Shown here: positions 27,401 through 36,565 of the stretch, one piece after another
Layout: every line of letters starts with the position of its first letter
Numbering within the stretch: the first letter of the stretch is position 1
Assembly: GCF_963082655.1 (NCBI RefSeq)
Contig: NC_081552.1
Coordinates: 194,756,598 to 194,820,597 of the forward strand
DNA length: 64,000 nt
Direction of reading: 5' to 3'
DNA from: Stomoxys calcitrans
Taxonomy: Eukaryota > Arthropoda > Insecta > Diptera > Muscidae
Made by a program: the position numbers and the translations under genes
The notes under the pieces: model-generated
The model's database searches: none
Seen by the model: the letters and a program-made list of their open reading frames with translations, nothing else
What the model was told of the DNA's origin: nothing

Positions 27401-29762
27401 GGCTAGGGATACTGTGTTATCCTTGATACAATATCCGATGTTCCAGGCAGTGTGCANNNNNNNNNNNNNNNNNNNNNNNNNNNNNNNNNNNNNNNNNNNN
27501 NNNNNNNNNNNNNNNNNNNNNNNNNNNNNNNNNNNNNNNNNNNNNNNNNNNNNNNNNNNNNNNNNNNNNNNNNNNNNNNNNNNNNNNNNNNNNNNNNNNN
27601 NNNNNNNNNNNNNNNNNNNNNNNNNNNNNNNNNNNNNNNNNNNNNNNNNNNNNNNNTATCCTTGATACAATATCCGATGTTCCAGGCAGTGTGCATTACA
27701 CTCTGCCTGAGCCGTTTTTTTGATAAAAATCACTGTACCACTATTCCTGATAGAGCCGATTGGAACTATGATATCCCTGGTAACAGAAGTTGCATAGACT
27801 TCTATACGGATGGTTCCAAACTTAACGACAAGGTGGGCTTTGGGGTGTACTCTGGGCTTTGGGGTGTACTCTGAGAACTTGGACTAGTCATATCGAGAAT
27901 GGGAGATCTTTTCAATTAATGAAGTGGTCAAATGGCTAAGATATAATGTCATTACGACGATTGGCATAGATATCTTCTCAGATAGCCAGGCAGCCCTTGA
28001 ATCCCTGGAGAACGTATTTCTTAACACAAAACCCCCTCGACTGTCGCAGATCCCTTAACGAGATGGCTGAACAGTTCTAAAATCAACTGTTCTGATTGTC
28101 GGGCCACATAGATATCCCAGGGAATTGTAAAGCAGATGAGCTTGCGAGACTTGGAACTACCCTACACATTTCAGGGATACTGGAATCTGTGGGTATGCCT
28201 CTAGCGACATATAAGCTAAGGACCCGGCCCGAAGGACAACGAAGGCTGTGGGCATTCCAAAACTATGTGACCCAATCTAATAGACTTGAAAAGGTCTACT
28301 GCTTTGCTGTCATTGGCTAGAAAAGACGTCTCAGTCATTGTGTCCGTCATAACAGGTCACTGCCTAATCGGAAAACATGCTGATAGACTGAAGGTTGCCA
28401 GCAACGGCTATTGCAAAAGCTGTGAGGACATCGAAGAAGAAGAACACCTTCTGTTTGTGTGTCCCCCACTAGCAGTCAGAAGGATTTCCACTTTAGGTTC
28501 TCATTTCTTTGAGAACCTGTCTGATTTAGCGGATGTCAACATGCACAATTTATTGGGTTTTTTAAAGCGATCTGAATGGTTCATCGGTAGGAACTAGAAG
28601 GCATCTTCCTTTTTCTGTGCCTGTGGTATCACAATGGATGAAAACGTCTAAGTGAGTCTAATGGCACTTAAACCTAACCTACCATGGTCTTTTTGACTTC
28701 TTGATGGTCGGGATGGTTCAACGGTAGGAACTAGAAGGCATCTTCCTTTTGCTGTTCCTGTGGTATCACAATGGATGAAAACGTCTAAGTGAGTCTGATG
28801 GCACTTAAACCTAACTTAACATGGCCCTTTTGACTTCTTGATCTCCTGCAAATTTGCAAATTTTACCCATGAACATTCCACTAAGGAACAGGGGCAACCA
28901 CTTCTCACATATCAATGAGTGCAGTACGATTCAAGTTTAAGCTCAATGATAAAGGACCTCCTTTTTATAGCCAAATCCGAACAAAGTGACGCAGTGTGAC
29001 ACCTCTTTGTGGAGAAGTTTTTGCATGGCATAGTACCTCACAAATGTTGCCAGTATTAGGAGGGGAAAACCACCACTGAAATTTTTTTCTCATGGTCTCG
29101 CCAGGATTCGAACCCAGGCGTTCATTGTCATAGGCGGACATGCTAATCTCTGCGCTACGGTGGCCTCCTTGGTCTCGGTGGCCATCTTGATCTCCTAGAG
29201 GGCATAATTCTTCTCCGATTTGGCTTTTTCAGCTTCTAGAGAGCGCAATTCTTCTCTGAATTGGCTGAAAGTTGGCAAAAAGATTTCTATCATGATTTTC
29301 ATAATTCATTCCAAGCATGGTTCAAATTGGCTCATAACATGGTATGTGTAGCCACCATATAAACCAATCTTCCGATTTTACTGCTTAAGCCTCTAGAGGC
29401 TGCAGTTTTGGTGAAATTTTACACCATAACTTCTGCTATGACCTCCAGCATAATTAATAAAACCTTTAATCTCCGTTTAAGGCGTCACTAACAGTTGGAC
29501 AGAGTTGATGTGATCCTTATTCAATGGAGGTGTATAAAAAAAACGAAAAGATTTTTCTACCTACATCTACGTTGCACAACTTTTACTTCTTCCCAACATC
29601 AGTTCATACTACTTATTTTCAATTTCATTGCAGGTATTGCCAGGTCACAAACGTTTTATGTGGGCTTTGGAAAGTAATTTCCATGATTTCATATCAGAAC
29701 GTACTGGGTGCAATGGTGCTTCAATTATTCTTCATCCCGTGGTGCGTGAGTGTGATGATTAA
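6260..29762 (+). CDS. yellow/MRJP-family secreted protein, C-terminal three exons (5' partial)
   Basis: Three exons joined as 6260-6456, 22211-22625 and 29634-29762 read in one frame for 246 residues to a TAA stop. Junctions: acceptor TTTTTTCCAG, donor GTAAGT (phase 2), acceptor TTTATTTGCAG, donor GTATGT (phase 0), acceptor TTCATTGCAG. The protein shows the MRJP/yellow signature: GLLWALDVG at the start, DLVTSESRLQFLVVDYG, YVADAGARSILVYD, and a C-terminal GCNGASIILHP. Yellow proteins are secreted and act in cuticle or eggshell melanisation or sclerotisation. From memory the LDVGIVNTLEQP and VLPGHKRFMWALESNF stretches recall the ovarian yellow-g/g2 branch, but I could not check this. About 120-150 N-terminal residues with the signal peptide are missing and should lie left of position 1; I see no coding exon for them in 1-6259. 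The introns (15.75 and 7.0 kb) are full of transposons, but all three exons are open and intact, so the gene is probably functional. Confidence 0.93.
6521..7956 (+). repeat. complete family A element in yellow intron
   Basis: It begins with the CCTCCACCATGGGGGTATACC end and CATTCTGTTTGTAACACCTC. About eight monomers of roughly 150 bp follow. It ends TTCGGCCCGGCCGAACTTAG, then CACGCTCTTACTTGTT. The right half belongs to the 2199-bp tandem duplication. Confidence 0.85.
7957..9150. other. unique intron sequence (repeated at 10156-11349), no gene
   Basis: No exon with splice sites or known domain. A short remnant at about 8205-8260 (ATAGAGCCCATTGTAACTAC and ATATCCCTGGTAATAG) matches the start of the RNase H region of the non-LTR element at 27745. 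Frames at 8460-8651 and 8671-8973 have no recognisable motif and are duplicated exactly. Confidence 0.5.
9151..9570 (-). repeat. two adjacent family A/G left ends plus monomers
   Basis: A degenerate head (AAAATCGGCCGAGCCGAATC) at about 9161 is followed directly by a second complete head at about 9223 (ACAAGTAAAAGCGTGCTAAG, ATACCCTCCACCATGG). Two monomers then run into the duplication junction at 9570. Confidence 0.8.
9571..11769. repeat. 2199-bp tandem duplication, copy 2
   Basis: Head-to-tail copy of 7372-9570. All five longer reading frames in the unit are conserved to the residue. At the junction a family A monomer switches orientation abruptly. Confidence 0.93.
11422..12680 (-). repeat. 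family A element, left half, interrupted by Foldback-like element
   Basis: It starts at the head ACAAGTAAAAGCGTGCTAAG. About seven monomers run up to the 9-bp target duplication at 12681. The array resumes at 16180. Confidence 0.85.
12690..13086 (+). repeat. left terminal inverted repeat of the Foldback-like element
   Basis: Pairs with 15774-16170. The few differences include CAGTCCTATG against CAGTCCTCTG. Confidence 0.88.
14368..15773. repeat. eight ~176-bp tandem units in the right Foldback arm
   Basis: The phrase GAAAAATTCGATAG recurs (with small variants) at 14368, 14544, 14720, 14896, 15071, 15247, 15423 and 15599, a period of 175-176. The units are highly alike, suggesting recent expansion. 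Confidence 0.93.
15774..16170 (-). repeat. right terminal inverted repeat of the Foldback-like element
   Basis: Reverse complement of 12690-13086. Confidence 0.88.
16180..17553 (-). repeat. family A element, right half, with a SINE inside
   Basis: Continues the array broken at 12680. Monomers run to about 16866, a SINE occupies about 16871-17128, then the GACGGACGG tail and extra monomers follow. The terminus ATACCCCCCTCCTTTGGTGG lies at about 17525-17545. Confidence 0.8.
16871..17128 (+). mobile_element. tRNA-derived SINE
   Basis: tRNA-like head with A-box-like TAGCGCAGAAGTTAGCATG and B box GGTTCGAATCC. The shared body follows (CCCCTCCTAATGCTAGC, GAGGTGTCGCCG, AAAAAGGAGGCCCC). The tail is replaced by the family A sequence TTCGAAAGTT, and no clean target duplication is visible. 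Confidence 0.85.
17556..17720. repeat. 90-bp direct repeat, two copies
   Basis: ATGCACAATATCACGGAC at 17556 and ATGCTCAACATCACGGAC at 17646, each followed by AGCCTCGCACCAAA and AGCT. It is not part of any family seen elsewhere here. Origin unknown. Confidence 0.7.
17721..18895. other. intron sequence, no gene recognised
   Basis: AT-rich, no repeat family recognised. A 76-codon frame at 17946 has no known domain. Confidence 0.5.
18897..20229 (-). repeat. complete family A element with internal higher-order repeats
   Basis: Head AAGTAAGAGCGTGCTAAG, ATACCCTCCACCATGG; end ATCCTATGGTGGAGGGTATA. Within it a 215-230-bp block, from TCTCAGCCAAATC to GGACGGACATGGCT, occurs three times starting near 19440, 19670 and 19885. 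Confidence 0.88.
20230..21410. repeat. family B tandem repeat (GGTATTGCTTTGATACC type)
   Basis: Units carrying ACCTATTCGGTAATA at about 20265, 20671, 21034 and 21268 also contain CCATACCATGCGGTATTGC and GAGCACGTTTGGTTCATTAG. One unit is inverted around 20841-20960. The text is rich in short inverted words such as GGTAC/GTACC. No gene. Confidence 0.8.
20811..20878. repeat. perfect 30-bp-stem hairpin
   Basis: Arms 20811-20840 and 20849-20878 are exact reverse complements around the 8-nt loop TTTAATAC. It marks the point where a family B unit turns round. Confidence 0.95.
21411..22210. other. end of yellow first visible intron, no other gene seen
   Basis: Unique-looking sequence with a short CA run at about 21934-21948. 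It ends in the pyrimidine-rich acceptor of the 22211 exon. A 67-codon frame at 21655 has no recognisable motif. Confidence 0.5.
22211..22625 (+). CDS. yellow-family gene, second visible exon
   Basis: The largest visible exon runs from the acceptor after TTATTTGCAG to the donor GTATGT at 22626. The first base completes a Val codon split by the intron, giving KPFV-YVADAG. It encodes the central and C-terminal MRJP propeller: YVADAGARSILVYD, LLGADGGTSLFFRYKG and TCFKPSNLQEVQRGGDCRL. Frame and phase fit both neighbouring exons exactly. Confidence 0.93.
22900..23165 (+). pseudogene. degraded non-LTR retrotransposon RNase H remnant
   Basis: Translation near 23090-23140 gives IKIFSDSQAVIK, a stop, then LENLV. 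This is the RNase H stretch also seen at 27965-28015. Stops and shifts throughout. Confidence 0.6.
23166..23620. other. intron sequence, nothing recognised
   Basis: AT-rich, no repeat or coding signal beyond short chance frames. Confidence 0.5.
23621..24361 (-). repeat. short complete family A element
   Basis: Head ACAAGTAAATGCGTGCAAG, ATACCCTCCAACATGG; only about three monomers; end ATGGTGGAGGGTATAAAAA. At about 740 bp it is the shortest copy here with both ends. Confidence 0.88.
24362..25212. repeat. family C tandem repeat, five units
   Basis: The phrase GGCCCAYTGTGGTCAACTG, then AATAGTGGGCTAA, recurs at about 24362, 24521, 24704, 24880 and 25062 (period 159-183), with AAGTATTAAAGAAACC in most units. 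The units are diverged. Confidence 0.85.
25213..25700 (+). repeat. family A element, 3' truncated
   Basis: Left end ACCATAGGGTGGGGATATAC, CCGTTTGTAACACCTC, then the tail block and about two monomers. The hairpin end is missing. Confidence 0.8.
25725..26890. repeat. family D tandem repeat
   Basis: Diverged units of about 150-200 bp with CATTTGAGCCCCATATTGCC, GGGGTGTTTTGGGG and ACACTTGGTCCC. The same family makes up 54385-57000. Confidence 0.8.
26890..28685 (+). pseudogene. non-LTR retrotransposon remnant: RT end, RNase H, zinc-finger C-terminus
   Basis: In order: the RT thumb region (ALRATAKWAIESGLGINPCK), TLALYTCKRAIGKSWGFRPR, an interrupted VVRPIVLYGVVVWW-like stretch, RNase H (CIDFYTDGSKLNDKVGF near 27788; IFSDSQAALESLE; SGHIDIPGNCKADELARLGT at 28100) and the C-terminal CCHC-like segment (SNGYCKSCEDIEEEEHLLFV). 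The RNase H domain and the C-terminal Cys/His region place it among I/R1/LOA-type elements (inference). Several frameshifts and stops are present; it is dead. A 200-N gap lies inside it. Confidence 0.85.
27457..27656. other. assembly gap of exactly 200 N, probably spurious
   Basis: The 39 bases left of the gap (27418-27456) are repeated exactly to its right (27657-27695). Collapsing the repeat restores a continuous RNase H-element reading frame. Confidence 0.9.
28572..28847 (+). repeat. duplicated 3' tail of the non-LTR element
   Basis: GGTAGGAACTAGAAGGCATC through GTCTAAGTGAGTCT and GGCACTTAAACCTAAC occurs twice, at about 28586 and 28717. Each is followed by CATGG..TTTTGACTTCTTGAT of family A type. 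Confidence 0.85.
28848..29185 (-). mobile_element. full-length tRNA-derived SINE with target duplication
   Basis: Reverse orientation. The tRNA-like head lies near 29165 (GCGCTACGGTGGCC, GGATTCGAACCC) and the body runs to a TTTGCAAATTTGC tail at 28848. The flanking 11-bp repeat CTTGATCTCCT lies at 28837-28847 and 29186-29196. Confidence 0.88.
29197..29475 (+). repeat. family A monomers
   Basis: Two diverged monomers (CTAGAGGGCATAATTC, CATGGTATGTGTAGCCACC) flank the SINE. They end about 160 bp before the last yellow exon. Confidence 0.7.
29634..29762 (+). CDS. yellow-family gene, terminal exon
   Basis: A 43-codon terminal exon including the stop. It begins VLPGHKRFMWALESNF and ends HPVVRECDD, with GCNGAS in between; the family ends in a similar Cys-containing tail. 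It is phase 0, matching the preceding donor. The stop codon is TAA at 29760-29762. Confidence 0.92.
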   Translation, partial: VLPGHKRFMWALESNFHDFISERTGCNGASIILHPVVRECDD

Positions 29763-30044
29763 ATGGCGCCGTAGTACTTCTAGGAATTCAATAATTAAAA
29801 AAAAAAACCATGAATAATTTACGCATCTCATGAAGGCAGCAACACTACACAATGTAAAGCATGTACACACACCCACACACACACACTCATACATACACAT
29901 AAAGCGCTAGATGCTGATGCCAGATTTAAAGCCAATTAATTTGCTTGTCATTCAGGATATTTTTAGTTGGCACAAGAGAGATCGTTCAGAATTGTGTAAT
30001 ATATCATAAGGACCTTTTATAGCAATAATTTTTATTAACATTCG

Positions 30045-30050
30045 AATAAA
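30045..30050 (+). promoter_or_regulatory. possible polyadenylation signal of the yellow-family gene
   Basis: AATAAA about 280 bp after the stop codon in AT-rich, non-repetitive sequence. It is the first canonical hexamer I see downstream. The assignment is by position only. Confidence 0.35.
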
Positions 30051-30359
30051 TAACATTCAATTATATACGAATTATTGTGTTTTAATGGTAGCTTCATATA
30101 AATAAGCTTATAACGGTAAGTACCATTTAATACGGTCATAAAACTATAATAAAGGCCAATTTCATCAATTGAACAACGACACACAGTGGGGGAAAAATCG
30201 AAAAAAGGCATATAGTATATGTCAAGTGAGAATGGGTAGAGATATCTGTATGAACTTTGGAGTGGATAGAGCTGAAGTGTTGGAGATCGAGATCGTGCGC
30301 AAAATTTCAAGGCTCTATGTTGTTGTCCGGTTGCCTTTTGGTAGGCCCCTAAAGTTGGT

Positions 30360-30680
30360 CACCTCGGTATTTTGAAAAATTGTTCAGTCTGCCAAATCTT
30401 CGTTTGTGGTCTGATTTTCCAAATCCTGGATTTAGCTGGAAAGAGCTCAAAAATCCCTGCAAAAAAAATCCATTGCTTAGCTGCGAGCTAACGGGCGCGT
30501 CCACAAGTTGCGGATAGTGGTATGCTCCATACGGAGTAGCTGCAATGGCAGTAGCGGGCAATCAGCGGTATCGGGCGGAGAGTCTCAGTGAGAGGCCGGG
30601 TGGCACTGGCTCTTGCACAAATACTGAGTGCCTATGATGCTCGATATGACAAGGCGAGTTATTGGCACCTTTAAATACCT
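30360..30680 (+). mobile_element. RTE-like element 5' region fragment
   Basis: GAGAGTCTCAGTGAGAGGCC, GGTGGCACTGGCT and ATGACAAGGCGAGTTATTGG match, in reverse complement, the leader of the RTE-like copy at 43200-43330. Non-coding. Confidence 0.65.
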
Positions 30681-30769
30681 ACTGGCCACCCTGTTCCCTC
30701 GGATATCGGTCCTTTGGACCGGAACGAACGAGAATCGCCAACTCCTTATGAAAATGTGGCTTTAACAAC

Positions 30770-33262
30770 AACATTAGTATACGTCCGTTGGGATTGTAAA
30801 TGGGCCAAATCGGTTCATGTTTTGGTATAGCTGCCATATAAACCGATATCGGATCTTGATGCATGAGCCTCTAGAGGGCGCAATTTTAATCCGATTTTGC
30901 ACCAAGTCTTTTGGTTTGACTATCAACAACTGTGCCAAGAATGGTCTAAATCGGTTCATATTATCCGAGTTGGCTGAAATACAGCATTAAGTGTTTTGAT
31001 ATGACTTCAAACAACTGTGCGAAGTATGGTCCAAATCGGTTCATAACCTGATATAGCTCCCATATAAACTGATTTTGCATCTTGGCTTCTTGATCCGCTA
31101 GAGGGCACACTTATCATCCACTAGAGGGCACACTTATCATCATAGCTGACATATAAACCTATCTCGGAACTTGACTTCTTGACCCTCTAGACGGTGCAAG
31201 AAGTGTTTTCGTTTGACCATCAACTACTGTGCCGGCTAAACCTGATATAGCTCCCATATAAAACAACTTGAATTCCTGAACTTGAATTCCTGAGCCACTA
31301 GAGGGCTCAATCTGATTTGGCTGAAATTTTGCATGTAGTGTTTTGGATTGATCATCAACAACTGTGCCAAGCATGGTCTAAATCGGTTCATAACCTAATA
31401 CAGCTCCCATATAAACCGATTTCGCATCTTGATTTCTTGAGCCTCTAGAGGGCGCAGTTATTTTCCGAATTGGCTGCAATTTTGCGTGAAATGGTGTGGT
31501 GTGACCACCACAACAACTACGTCAAGTATGATCGAAATCGGTTCATAACCTGATATAGCTCCCATATAAAACGATTTCGGATCTTGACTTCTTGAGCCTC
31601 TAGAAAGCGCAATTCTAATTTCTGATCTTAATTATTATCCGATTTGGCTGAATTTTTGCATTAAGTGTTTTGGTTTGACCACCAACAACTGTGCCGAGTA
31701 TGGTCCAAATGGGTTCATAACCTGATATAGCTCCCATATAAACCGATCTCGGAATTTGATTTCGTTAGTCTCTAGAGGGCGCAATTTTTATCCGATTTGT
31801 CTGAAATTTGGCATGAAGAGTTTTTGTTTGCCTATCAACAGTGCCAAGTATAGTCTAAATCGGTTCATAACCAGATATAGCTCTAATATAAACCGATATC
31901 GGATATTGATTTCTAGAGTCTCTAGAGGGCGCAACTATTGTCCGAGTTGGCTGAAATTTTGCTTGAAGTGTTTTGTTTTGAATTCAAACAACTGTGCAAA
32001 GTATGGTCGAAATCGGATCATAACCTTATATAGCTTCCACATAAACCGATCTCGGAACTTGACTTCATGAGCCTCTAGAGGGCGCAATTATTATTCTATT
32101 TGGCTGAAATTTTGCATGAAGTGTTTTGTTCTAACTTTTAACAACTGTGTCATGTATGGCCCAAATCGGTTCATAACCCGATAGAGCTCCCCCATAAACC
32201 GATCTCGGATCTTGACTTCGTGAGCCTCTAGAGGGCGCAATTTTTTTCCGAACTGGCTGAAATTTTGTATGAAGTGTTTTGGTTTGACCATCAACAACTG
32301 TGCCAAAGTTGGCTAAAATTCCTTCATAACCTGTATGGTCCCAATCAATTCATAACCTGATATAGTTTCCACATAATCCGATCTCGGATCTTGACTTCGT
32401 GAGCCTCTAGAGGGCGCTATTATTTGCAGGAAGTGTTTTGGTTTGACCGTCAAAGACTGCGCCAGTGGGGCTTAAATCGGTTCATTTCCAGATATAGCTC
32501 CCATATAAACCGATTTTGCATCTTGACTTCTTGATCCGCTAGAGGGCGCAATTATTATCCGAATTGGCTGAAATTGAGCATGAAGTGTTTTGCTTTGACT
32601 TCAAACTACTGTGCCAAGTACGATCCAAATCGGTTCATAACCTGATATTGCTCTCACATAATCCGATCTAGGATCTTGACTTCGTAAGCCTCTAGAGGGC
32701 GCAATTATTATCCGAATTGGCTGAAATTTGCATTTAGTATTTTGGCTTGAACATCAACAACTGCGTCAAGTATGGCTCAAAATCGGTTCACAACCTGATA
32801 TAGCTAAAATATATACCGATCTTCGGATTATACTTCTTAAGCCTCTAGAGGGTGCAATGCTTATCCGATTTGGCTAAAATCTTGCACAAAGACTTCTGGT
32901 ATGACCTCAAACATACGTGTCAAATATGGCTTGAATCGGCTCATAACCTGATATAGCTACCATCTGGAGATCTGTTAAAATCTCCCAATTTTATTTCTTA
33001 CGCCGCTATAGGCCAATTTTTAACCGATTTGGCTGAAATTTTGCACAATGACTTTTACTATGGTCTCGAACATCCAAATCAAGTATGCCTCGGATCAGTC
33101 TATAACCTGGATAAAGCTCCAATCGCATAGCAATTCTTATTCATTTTCTTTAGTTTGTCTATAAAGAGATATCGGCCAAAAAATTTGACAAATGCGATCC
33201 ATGGTTGATGACATATAAAATTCAGCCCGGCCGAACTTAGCACGCTTTTACGTGTTTTTTTT
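30770..33262 (+). repeat. long family A element (about 2.5 kb)
   Basis: About 14 monomers of the CCTGATATAGCTCCCATATA type with GAGCCTCTAGAGGGCGCAAT. It ends with a CGGCCCGGCCGAACTTAGC hairpin and CACGCTTTTACGTG. The left terminus is missing. Short reading frames across it come from the monomers and are not genes. Confidence 0.85.
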
Positions 33263-33299
33263 TTCTTTATTTTTGAAGAAAGAACATATTGTATATGCG

Positions 33300-33980
33300 T
33301 TTTAAGTGAAATTTAGAATAAGGTGTGTCAACTCAAACGGGCGCTATCGGTTCAAATTTGGATATAGCCCCCATATAAACCGATCCCCGGTTATGACTTC
33401 TTGAGACCTTAGATGCCTTAATTTTCACCTGATTGGGCTGAAATTTGAAACAAAAACTTGTTTTACGACTTCCAACATCAATGCCAGGTGTGATCCGAAT
33501 CGCTCTAAAAACAGATATAGCCCCCATATAAACCGATCCCCAGTTATGACTTCTTGAGACCTTGACATCATTGCCGGGTATGGTACAAATCGATCCATAA
33601 ACAGATATAGCCCCCATATAAACCGATTCCCGGATATGATTTCTTGAGCCCCTAGAAGCTTAAGTTTTCATTCGTTTAGGCTGAAATTTGGAACAAAGAC
33701 TTGATTTATGACTTCCAACATCCATGCCAAGCATGATCCGAATCGGTCTATAAACAAATTTAGCCCCCATATAAACCGATCACCGGCTTTGACTTCTTGA
33801 GACGTTAGAAGCCTTAATTTTCATCCGATTTGGCTGAAATTTGAAATAAAGACTTGAGTTATGATAAACCGACCCCAAGATTTGACTCCTTCAGCCGTTA
33901 AAATCATAAATTTTCACCTGATTTGGCTGAAATTTGGCCCAAAAACCTATCTTTTAACTTACAACATCAGTGACAAGTTT
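33300..33980 (+). repeat. family H array (sister of A)
   Basis: Four diverged monomers with ATATAGCCCCCATATAAACC and CTTCTTGAGACCTT. The array runs into the RTE-like element at about 34020. Confidence 0.75.
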
Positions 33981-34019
33981 TTTTTTTGCGAATCAGTCAA
34001 TATAGTGACATAAGGAGCA

Positions 34020-36565
34020 GTCCAAGGATATTTTCTACGAGCGCCTAGAGAGAGAATATGACCGATGCCCCGCCCATGATATTAAAATCGTTCTGGGAGA
34101 TTTTAATGCGAAAATAGGGAAGGATGACATTTTTGGTCCAACAGTCGGAAAGTTTAGCCTCCACGAGATAACGTCCAAGAATGGGTTGAGGCTGATAGAT
34201 TTCGCCGCGGCAAAAAACATGGTAGTTAGTAGCACCAGATTTCAACATAAAAATCACAAAGCACGAAAAACCAAATTGATCACGTTGTGATAGATGGAGG
34301 GCATTCATCCAGCGTGTTAGATGTACAATCGATCCGTTGAGCAAATATAGTTTCGGATCATTACCTTGTTGCAGCAGAAGTTCGCACCCGTTTGAACATG
34401 GTGAAGAAAGTACGATCTGACACTGCACGGAAGCTGGACATTGAAAAGCTGCCAACACAACAAATGGCAGCGGCATACTCCACTCGACTGACCCAACTGC
34501 TTGATGAAAGCACTCCTGGTTCCGCTGATATAATGGCGCAGTGACAAACTATTGCCCACTCCATGGAAAATGTTGCGAAATCTGTACTTGGGTACCGGAA
34601 GCCTCCTCCAAGAAACCAAGAGTGTCGAGATGCTACTGAAACCAAGAATGCGGCATATGGAGCAACCCTGCAATCAGTAGCAACGCGCCAGATGAAGGAG
34701 AGGTATTGGGAGAAAATGAGAGAGGAGAAACGTCTATTCCGCAGAAAGAAAAAGGAAATGGAAAAACGTGAGTGTGAGCGAATTGAGATGTACAGGAGTC
34801 TGAATGAAGTCCGGAAATTCTACCTAAGAATTAAACACCAAACCGATGGCTTTGGTGCAGGCACATCCTCCTGCAGAAACAAGGAAGGAAATCTGGTAAC
34901 TGACACAGATAGCATGCTGAGGATATGGAAATAACATTTTACCCAACTGCTAGTGTCCGACTTTGGCGGCGAAGAGGATACCGCAGAACCAATCCCAGAT
35001 AGTGGTATAAAATGTTTACCTCGTAGTCAGAATGAGATCCAAGTAGCAGTGAACAGACTAAAGAACAACAACGCAGCAGGAGCCGACGGGTTACCCGCTG
35101 AACTATTTAAGATCGAAGGCGACACGCTGATAAGGCGTATGCATCAGCTTATCTGTGCTATATGGCTAGAAGAACGCATACCCAATGATTGGAACCTCAG
35201 CATACTATGTCCCGTACACGAGAAAGGAGAAAAGACGGAATGTGCCAACTACAGAGGAATAAGTTTTCTTCCCATCGCAAAGAAGCTACTCTCGAGCGTA
35301 CTGTATGAAATAGTAAAACCTAAAGTCAATAAGATAATTGGGCCCTATCAATGCGGCTTTAGACCTGATAAATCCACCCTAGACCAGATATTCACACTGC
35401 GCAAAATCCTGGAAAAGACCCGAGAAGGACAAATCAACACCTACCATCTCATTGTTGACTACAAAGCCACCTTTGATACTCATTTACATTCAAAGGTATT
35501 TTAAGCTATGTCTGAGTTTGGTATCCCTGCAAATTTAATAAGACTCTGCAGGATGACACTTGCTGATACGCGTTCCTCAGTAAGAATAGGAAGGAATCTC
35601 TCCGAACCATTTAATACCAAATGAGGTTTCAGACAAGGAGACAGCCTATCGTGTGATCTCTTTAATATCCTGCTGGAGAAGATTATACGAGATGCAGATG
35701 TGAATACATATGTAACACTAACCACTAGAGAACACATGCTACTCGCCTATGACGACGACATCGATATCATAGGTCGGTCACCGGAAGTAGTAACTGCAGC
35801 CTTTGAAAGAATCAAAAGAGAGTCAGTGAAAATTGGTCTGGCAGTAAATGGAGATAAGACGAAATGGATGGTTTCAACTCCCAAAAAGCCTTGCACAACC
35901 GAGCAAATAAAGAAAATAGAGAAAGTTGGGAACCACAATTTTGAGACAGACAGTAACTTTATCTACCTCGGCACCGCCGTAACCGAAAAGAATGACACCA
36001 GTTTTGAGATTAAGCGAAGACTAATACTGGCAAACAGATGCTACTTTGGACTAAGTAAGCAGTTTAGAAACAAGGCCACCTCTCGACAGACGAAGATTAC
36101 ACTATACATGGCACTGATCCTACCCGTGTTTTTATATGGTTCTGAAGCATGGGTGCTTGTGAATGCAGATGAGGCAGTGCTTGGAGTATTTGAGAGAAAG
36201 ATTCTTCGTAAAGTATATGGACCAGTTTGCGTTAATGGGAATAAAAGCGACGTATGAACCACGAGCTGTATGACGACGATAGCATAGTTACACGTATCAA
36301 AATACAACGGCTGCGTTGGCTAGGTCATGTTGTCAGAATGGATGGAGAAGCTCAAGCAAAGAGGTCTTTTGACACGGTGGTACACACAAACCGGGCAGAC
36401 CAAAAGCACGATGGAAAAATCAAGTTGTGGGAGACACCTCGAAACATGGTGTCAGAGATTTTAGAATGAGCACAGAAGATCGAGGCGCTTGGAACGCTAT
36501 TCTACGTTCGGCTAAAGGAACAAATATTATGTCATAACCAATTAAAGTAAAGTAAAGTAAGTAAG
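34020..36565 (+). pseudogene. RTE-like non-LTR retrotransposon, 5' truncated and inactivated
   Basis: It starts inside the APE endonuclease (KDIFYERLEREYDRCP, VLGDFNAKIGKDD, SDHYLV). A linker coding for charged helices follows, then the reverse transcriptase: AAGADGLPAELFK, ANYRGISFLPIAKK, GFRPDKSTLDQIF, motif A VDYKATFD, motif B GFRQGDSLSCDLFN after a stop, motif C, and the C-terminal IQRLRWLGHVVRMD. Motif C reads AYDDDID where AYADDID is expected. Frame changes occur near 34300, 34934, 35504 and 36257. The 3' end is a (TAAAG)n/(TAAG)n microsatellite at 36540-36565, typical of RTE-type elements. Clade placement is inferred. Confidence 0.88.

Noticed and set aside
27240..27420. A separate small gene in the non-LTR remnant
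   Set aside because: In the neighbouring frame the region translates as the segment between RT and RNase H of the retroelement.
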